A DNA stretch of 64,000 bases from Streptomyces caniscabiei (GTDB taxonomy: Bacteria; Actinomycetota; Actinomycetes; Streptomycetales; Streptomycetaceae): NCBI RefSeq assembly GCF_014930365.1, contig NZ_JABXWI010000009.1, positions 1 to 64,000 on the forward strand, in the 5' to 3' direction. The translations under genes and the position numbers were made by a program. The notes below the pieces were generated by a model. That model saw only the letters and a program-made list of their open reading frames with translations. It did no database searches and was not told where the DNA came from. How positions within the stretch are numbered: position 1 is the stretch's first letter; each line of letters starts with the position of its first letter. This document shows, piece after piece, positions 59,392 to 64,000 of this stretch.

Positions 59392-62300
59392 GTGACTCAG
59401 CTCGCGTATTTCCGGTATCCGCACCTGCACGGCGACCTGGTCGCCTTCACCGCCGAGGACGACGTGTGGGTCGCGCCTCTGGACGGCGGCCGTGCCTGGC
59501 GGGTCAGCGCGGACAACGTACCCGTGAACCATCCCCGGATCTCCCCGGACGGCACCACCGTCGCGTGGACCTCCACCCGGGACGGCGCGCCCGAGGTGCA
59601 CATCGCGCCCGTCGACGGCGGCTCGGCCAAGCGCCTGACGTACTGGGGGAGTTGGCGCACCCAGGTGCGCGGCTGGACGCCCGACGGGCAGGTCCTCGCG
59701 CTCAGCACCCACGGCGAGGCCAGCCTGCGGCGCAGCTGGGCGCGCGCCGTGCCGCTCGACGGCGGACCGGCCACCACCCTCCCCTACGGGCCCGTCGGCG
59801 ATGTCGCCCACGGGCCCGCCACCGTGCTGCTGTCCGCGCCGATGGGCCGCGAGGCCGCCTGGTGGAAGCGGTACCGGGGCGGCACCGCGGGCAAGCTGTG
59901 GATCGACCGCGCGGGTGAGGGCGGCGAGGGCGCCGGGGAATTCGAGCGTCTGCACACCGAGTTGGACGGCAACATCGAGTACCCGCTGTGGGTCGGGGAC
60001 CGGATCGCGTTCCTCTCCGACCACGAGGGCGTCGGGGCGCTCTACTCCTCCCTCGGCGACGGCTCCGACCTGCGCCGGCACACCCCCATCGACGGCTTCT
60101 ACGCCCGGCACGCGGCCACCGACGGCACCCGCGTCGTGTACGCGTCCGCCGGGGAGCTGTGGCTGCTGGACGACCTCGACGGCGTCGCCGAGCCGCGCCG
60201 GCTCGACATCCGGCTCGGCGGACAGCGCGTGGACCTCCAGCCGTTCCCGGTGAACGCCTCCCGCTGGTTCGGCTCCGCCTCGCCCGACCACACCGCCCGG
60301 GGCAGCGCCGTCTCCGTGCGCGGCTCGATCCACTGGATCACCCACCGCTCCGGCCCCGCCCGCGCGCTCGCCGCCGAGGACGGCGTACGGGCCCGGCTGC
60401 CCCGCACCTTCCGGGTGGAGGGCGAGGAGTGGGTGGTGTGGGTGACGGACGCGGAGGGCGACGACGCGCTGGAGTTCGCCCCGGCGACCGGCGTCGGCCC
60501 CGGCGCCACCCCGCGCCGGCTCGCCGCCGGGCAGCTCGGCCGCGTCCTCGGGCTCTCCGTGGCCCCCGACGGCAGCCGGGTCGCCGTCGCCGCCGACGAC
60601 GGCCGGGTGCTGCTCGTCGAGCGGGAGACCGGCGAGGTGCGCGAGGTCGACCGCAGCGAGGACGGCGAGGTGACCGGGCTCGTCTTCTCGCCCGACTCCG
60701 CCTGGCTCGCCTGGTCGCACCCGGGCCCGCGCCCGCTGCGTCAGCTCAAGCTCGCCAACACCGCCGACCTGTCCGTCACCGAGGCGACCCCGCTGCGCTT
60801 CCAGGACTTCTCGCCGACGTTCACGCTCGACGGCAAGCACCTCGCCTTCCTCTCCGCCCGCGCCTTCGACCCGGTCTACGACGAACACGTCTTCGACCTG
60901 CACTTCGTCAGCGGCGCCCGCCCGCACCTGATCACGCTCGCGGCGACGACCCCGTCCCCGTTCGGACCGCAGCGCCACGGCCGGCCGTTCGAGGCACCCG
61001 ACAAGGACGAGACCCCGGACAGCGAGGGCGCCCCCGCCACCCGGATCGACCTCGAAGGGCTCGCCGACCGGATCGTCCCCTTCCCGGTCGAGGCCGCCCG
61101 CTACTCCACGCTCCGCGCGGCCAAGGACGGTGTGCTGTGGCTGCGCCACCCCGTCACCGGCGTCCTCGGCCATCTACGGGCCACGCCCGACGACCCGGAC
61201 CCCAAGACCTCCCTGGAGCGGTACGACCTCGCCCAGCGGCGCCTGGAGTACCTGGCGTCCGACGCCGACCACTTCGCCGTCAGCGGCGACGGCAAACGGG
61301 TCCTGCTGTGGACCGACGGCAAGCTCAAGGTCGTCCCCAGCGACCGGCGCGCCTCGGGCGACGACGACAGCGACTCCAACGTCACGGTCGACCTCTCGCG
61401 CATCCGGCGGACCGTCGATCCGGCCGCCGAGTGGCGCCAGATGTTCGACGAGACCGGCCGGCTGATGCGGGACAACTTCTGGCGGCCCGACCTGGGCGGC
61501 GTCGACTGGTCCGGCGTCCTGGACCGCTACCGCCCCGTCCTGGAACGGGTGGCCACCCACGACGACCTCGTGGACCTGCTCTGGGAGGTGCAGGGCGAAC
61601 TGGGCACCTCCCACGCCTACGTCACCCCGCGCGGCCGGGGCGGCTCCGGCGACCGGCGGCAGGGCCTGCTCGGCGCGGACGTCTCCCGGCACGAGGACGG
61701 CCCCCAGGGAGCCCCGGTGTGGCGCATCGACCGGGTGCTGCCCTCGGAGACCTCCGACCCGGACGCGCACTCGCCGCTCGCCGCGCCCGGGGTGGCCGTG
61801 CGCGCCGGGGACGCGATCCTCGCGGTCGGCGGACAGCCGGTCGACCCGCTGGCCGGACCCGGGCCGCTGCTCGTCGGCACGGCCGGCAAGGCCGTCGAAC
61901 TGACCGTGCTGCCGGCCGGCGGCGGTGACCTCCGGCATCCCGTGGTCGTGCCCATCTCCGACGAGGAGCCCCTGCGGTACCACGCGTGGGTCGCGGACCG
62001 GCGGGCGTACGTCCACGAGAAGTCGGGCGGCCGCCTCGGGTACCTGCACGTCCCCGACATGGTCGGCTCCGGCTGGGCCCAGCTCCACCGCGACCTGCGC
62101 ATCGAGGTCGCGCGGGAGGGGCTGGTCGTGGACGTCCGGGAGAACCGGGGCGGGCACACCTCCCAGCTCGTGGTGGAGAAGCTGGCCCGGCGGATCGTCG
62201 GATGGGACCTGCCGCGCGGGATGCGGGCGAGCAGCTACCCCGACGACGCGCCCCGGGGGCCCGTCGTCGCCGTCGCCAACGAGTTCTCCGGGTCCGACGG

Positions 62301-62622
62301 GGACATCGTCAACGCGGCGATCAAGGCGCTCGGGATCGGGCCGGTGGTCGGGACGCGGACGTGGGGCGGGGTCGTCGGGATCGACAGCCGGTATCGGCTG
62401 GTGGACGGGACGCTGGTGACACAGCCGAAGTACGCGTTCTGGCTGGAGGGGTACGGGTGGGGCGTCGAGAACCACGGGGTGGATCCTGACGTGGAGGTCG
62501 TGCAGGCGCCCCAGGACCACGCGGCGGGGCGTGACCCCCAGCTCGACGAGGCGATCCGGATCGCGCTGGAGGGGTTGGAAGCGACGCCGGCGAAGACGGC
62601 GCCCTCCTTGCCGGAGTCCTAG
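59392..62622 (+). CDS. Tricorn protease homologue (S41 family)
   Basis: 1076 residues. Cytoplasmic peptidase that trims peptides released by the proteasome. Two beta-propellers fill about 1-660 (AYFRYPHLHGDLVAFTAEDD; repeated ISPDG/FSPD blades), then an N-terminal helical core (FDETGRLMRDNFWRPDLGGV), a PDZ domain (about 755-850; VRAGDAILAVGGQPVDP) and the S41 catalytic domain with the nucleophile in NEFSGSDGDIVNAAI and VVGTRTWGGVVG. Tricorn homologues are present in Streptomyces. The GTG start follows TAAAGT by six bases (possible leaderless start). Confidence 0.93.
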   Translation: MTQLAYFRYPHLHGDLVAFTAEDDVWVAPLDGGRAWRVSADNVPVNHPRISPDGTTVAWTSTRDGAPEVHIAPVDGGSAKRLTYWGSWRTQVRGWTPDGQVLALSTHGEASLRRSWARAVPLDGGPATTLPYGPVGDVAHGPATVLLSAPMGREAAWWKRYRGGTAGKLWIDRAGEGGEGAGEFERLHTELDGNIEYPLWVGDRIAFLSDHEGVGALYSSLGDGSDLRRHTPIDGFYARHAATDGTRVVYASAGELWLLDDLDGVAEPRRLDIRLGGQRVDLQPFPVNASRWFGSASPDHTARGSAVSVRGSIHWITHRSGPARALAAEDGVRARLPRTFRVEGEEWVVWVTDAEGDDALEFAPATGVGPGATPRRLAAGQLGRVLGLSVAPDGSRVAVAADDGRVLLVERETGEVREVDRSEDGEVTGLVFSPDSAWLAWSHPGPRPLRQLKLANTADLSVTEATPLRFQDFSPTFTLDGKHLAFLSARAFDPVYDEHVFDLHFVSGARPHLITLAATTPSPFGPQRHGRPFEAPDKDETPDSEGAPATRIDLEGLADRIVPFPVEAARYSTLRAAKDGVLWLRHPVTGVLGHLRATPDDPDPKTSLERYDLAQRRLEYLASDADHFAVSGDGKRVLLWTDGKLKVVPSDRRASGDDDSDSNVTVDLSRIRRTVDPAAEWRQMFDETGRLMRDNFWRPDLGGVDWSGVLDRYRPVLERVATHDDLVDLLWEVQGELGTSHAYVTPRGRGGSGDRRQGLLGADVSRHEDGPQGAPVWRIDRVLPSETSDPDAHSPLAAPGVAVRAGDAILAVGGQPVDPLAGPGPLLVGTAGKAVELTVLPAGGGDLRHPVVVPISDEEPLRYHAWVADRRAYVHEKSGGRLGYLHVPDMVGSGWAQLHRDLRIEVAREGLVVDVRENRGGHTSQLVVEKLARRIVGWDLPRGMRASSYPDDAPRGPVVAVANEFSGSDGDIVNAAIKALGIGPVVGTRTWGGVVGIDSRYRLVDGTLVTQPKYAFWLEGYGWGVENHGVDPDVEVVQAPQDHAAGRDPQLDEAIRIALEGLEATPAKTAPSLPES

Positions 62623-62638
62623 GGCCGGGGGGTGCGTC

Positions 62639-62788
62639 GTCGGGTGCGGCTGAGTGGGGCTTCTCGCGCAGTTCCCCGCGCCCCTGAAAAGCAGGGGCTG
62701 CGCCCCCTGCTTTTCAGGCCCGCAGGGGCCTGATGCTTTCAGGGGCGCGGGGAACTGCGCGAGAAGCCCCCACGCACTCGCACCCGAC
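62639..62788. repeat. Dispersed palindromic element, full copy
   Basis: Terminal repeats GTCGGGTGCG (62639-62648) and CGCACCCGAC (62779-62788). Long inner arms (GGGGCTTCTCGCGCAGTTCC, CCGCGCCCCTGAAAAGC) pair with their complement across an AGGGGCTGCGCCCCCT hairpin. It is the most symmetric copy. Confidence 0.92.
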
Positions 62789-62848
62789 GAAGCACCCCGG
62801 AGATAGCATGCCCCGGTACGGGATTCACCGGTGGCTGGGAGGCGACGT

Positions 62849-63202
62849 ATGGCTGGGGAGCCGCAGGACGACTGTCTGTTCTGCAAGATCGTGGCGGGAC
62901 ACGTCCCCGCGACGATCGTGAGGGAGACGGAGACGACGGTCGCGTTCCGGGACATCAACCCCCAGGCACCGACCCACGTCCTGGTCATCCCGAAGGCGCA
63001 CTACGCGGACGCCGCCACGCTCGCCACCGCCGCCCCCGGCCTCGCCGCGGACGTCCTGCGCGAGACCCAGGCCGTCGCGGACGAGGACAAGCTGGAGAGC
63101 TACCGCATCGTCTTCAACACCGGTACCGGCGCCGGCCAGACCGTCTTCCACGCGCACGCCCACGTCGTCGGCGGCCGCGGCCTGCAGTGGCCCCCCGGGT
63201 GA
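62849..63202 (+). CDS. HIT family nucleotide-binding hydrolase
   Basis: 117 residues, Hint branch. The zinc-type N-terminus CLFCKIVAGHVPAT, DINPQAPTHVLVIPKAHY and the histidine triad HAHAHVVGG (in QTVFHAHAHVVGGRG) are intact. Hydrolyses nucleoside phosphoramidates or related. ATG 62849 is 6 bases after GGGAGG; an earlier in-frame ATG lies 6 codons upstream. RNase Z follows 6 bases later, so the two are cotranscribed. Confidence 0.94.
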   Translation: MAGEPQDDCLFCKIVAGHVPATIVRETETTVAFRDINPQAPTHVLVIPKAHYADAATLATAAPGLAADVLRETQAVADEDKLESYRIVFNTGTGAGQTVFHAHAHVVGGRGLQWPPG

Positions 63203-63208
63203 CGAGCC

Positions 63209-64000
63209 GTGTCCGTACGTGAACTGGTGGTCCTCGGCACCGCCAGCCAGGTTCCGACCCGGCACCGCAACCACAACGGCTATCTGCTCCGCTGGGGCGC
63301 CGAGGGGCTCCTCTTCGACCCCGGCGAGGGCACCCAGCGTCAGATGCTGCGCGCCGGGGTCGCCGCGCACGACCTGAACCGCATCTGCGTCACCCACTTC
63401 CACGGCGACCACTCGCTGGGGCTGGCCGGCGTCATCCAGCGGATCAACCTCGACCGGGTCCCGCACGGCGTCACGGCCCACTACCCGCGCTCCGGCCAGC
63501 GGTTCTTCGACCGGCTGCGGTACGCCACCGCCTACCGGGAGACGGTCCAGCTGATCGAGGCGCCGGTCGACGGCGAGGGCGGCGTACTGGTCACCACCCC
63601 CGCCTACACGCTCGACGCACGCAAGCTCTCGCACCCCGTCGAGTCCTACGGGTACCGCCTCGTCGAGCCCGACGGACGCCGGATGCTGCCCGAGCGGCTC
63701 GCCGCGCACGGGATCAAGGGGCCGGACATCGGACGGATCCAGCGGGAGGGCGCCATCGGGGACGTCCGGCTCGACGACGTCAGTGAGCTGCGGCGCGGAC
63801 AACGGTTCGCGTTCGTCATGGACACCCGGCTCTGCGACGGCGTCTACGCCCTCGCGGACGCGGCCGACATGCTCGTCATCGAGTCCACGTTCCTGAACGA
63901 GGACATCGAACTCGCCGTCGAACACGGCCATCTGACGGCAGGTCAAGCCGCTTCCGTCGCCCGCGACTGCGGGGTGCGGCACCTCGTGCTCACCCACTTC
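63209..64000 (+). CDS. rnz: Ribonuclease Z (3' end outside window)
   Basis: 264 residues visible, open to the last base. Endonuclease that matures tRNA 3' ends. MBL fold: GTASQVPTRHRNHNGYLL at the N-terminus, LLFDPGEGTQRQM, the metal motif THFHGDHSLGLAGV, SHPVESYGYRLVEPDGRR and VMDTRLCDGVYALADAADML with the later Asp ligand; the visible end VRHLVLTHF reaches the last His. GTG 63209 begins MSVRELVVLG, 6 bases after the HIT gene stop. The tRNA-Ala genes here lack encoded CCA and so need this activity. Confidence 0.95.
   Translation, partial: MSVRELVVLGTASQVPTRHRNHNGYLLRWGAEGLLFDPGEGTQRQMLRAGVAAHDLNRICVTHFHGDHSLGLAGVIQRINLDRVPHGVTAHYPRSGQRFFDRLRYATAYRETVQLIEAPVDGEGGVLVTTPAYTLDARKLSHPVESYGYRLVEPDGRRMLPERLAAHGIKGPDIGRIQREGAIGDVRLDDVSELRRGQRFAFVMDTRLCDGVYALADAADMLVIESTFLNEDIELAVEHGHLTAGQAASVARDCGVRHLVLTHF

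Overview
The window is a high-GC actinobacterial chromosome segment, almost certainly Streptomyces. Evidence: very strong GC bias at third codon positions, many GTG starts, and the core gene order rne, rplU, rpmA, obg, proB, proA, nadD, rsfS, leuS, comEA, comEC, holA, rpsT, lepA, hemW, hrcA, dnaJ, rsmE. It reads as housekeeping backbone with a few lineage-specific inserts. I see no rRNA, insertion sequence, integrase or CRISPR array.

Layout. 1-7.5 kb: RNase E/G (5' end outside the window), a secreted phospholipase D-like protein, ribosomal proteins L21 and L27, and the Obg GTPase. 7.7-13.4 kb: a minus-strand membrane CDP-glycerol glycerophosphotransferase-like protein, then proB, a conserved unknown and proA. 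13.5-21 kb: two membrane proteins with the same N-terminal motif, an M48 protease, two 55-56 residue membrane proteins, nadD, a LytR-type protein, rsfS and a histidine phosphatase. 21-22.2 kb: two identical tRNA-Ala(GGC) genes bracket two small zinc-ribbon genes. 22.3-25.4 kb: a minus-strand redox pair, a NuoF/ferredoxin fusion and a ferric-reductase-like membrane cytochrome. 25.5-28.6 kb: leuS behind a leucine leader peptide and attenuator-like hairpins. 28.8-37.1 kb: a membrane/coiled-coil protein, DegV, ComEA, ComEC, arylamine N-acetyltransferase, a small unknown and holA, with an unusual density of simple repeats. 37.7-42.2 kb: rpsT, lepA and an acyl-CoA synthetase. 42.3-49.9 kb: a signalling cluster made of a response regulator, a 1390-residue poly-HAMP hybrid kinase and a divergent SpoIIE-type phosphatase. 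49.9-53.5 kb: hemW, a Uma2-family protein, a DUF3097 protein and a metallo-hydrolase. 53.7-58.6 kb: the CIRCE-controlled hrcA-dnaJ operon, nitronate monooxygenase, rsmE and a VOC protein. 58.7-64 kb: a lipoprotein, a tricorn protease homologue, a HIT protein and RNase Z (3' end outside the window).

Themes. Translation and RNA functions dominate (rne, L21, L27, obg, rsfS, tRNAs, leuS, rpsT, lepA, rsmE, rnz), next to proline and NAD synthesis and DNA uptake or replication genes. Several genes have a -10-like hexamer 6-7 bases before the start codon, as expected for leaderless mRNAs. A palindromic intergenic element (arms around GCGCAGTTCCCCGCGCCCC) occurs six times. The points most worth a second look are the leuS attenuator, the redox pair, the poly-HAMP/SpoIIE cluster, the paired SVVFDE-motif membrane proteins and the repeat-rich comEA-holA interval.
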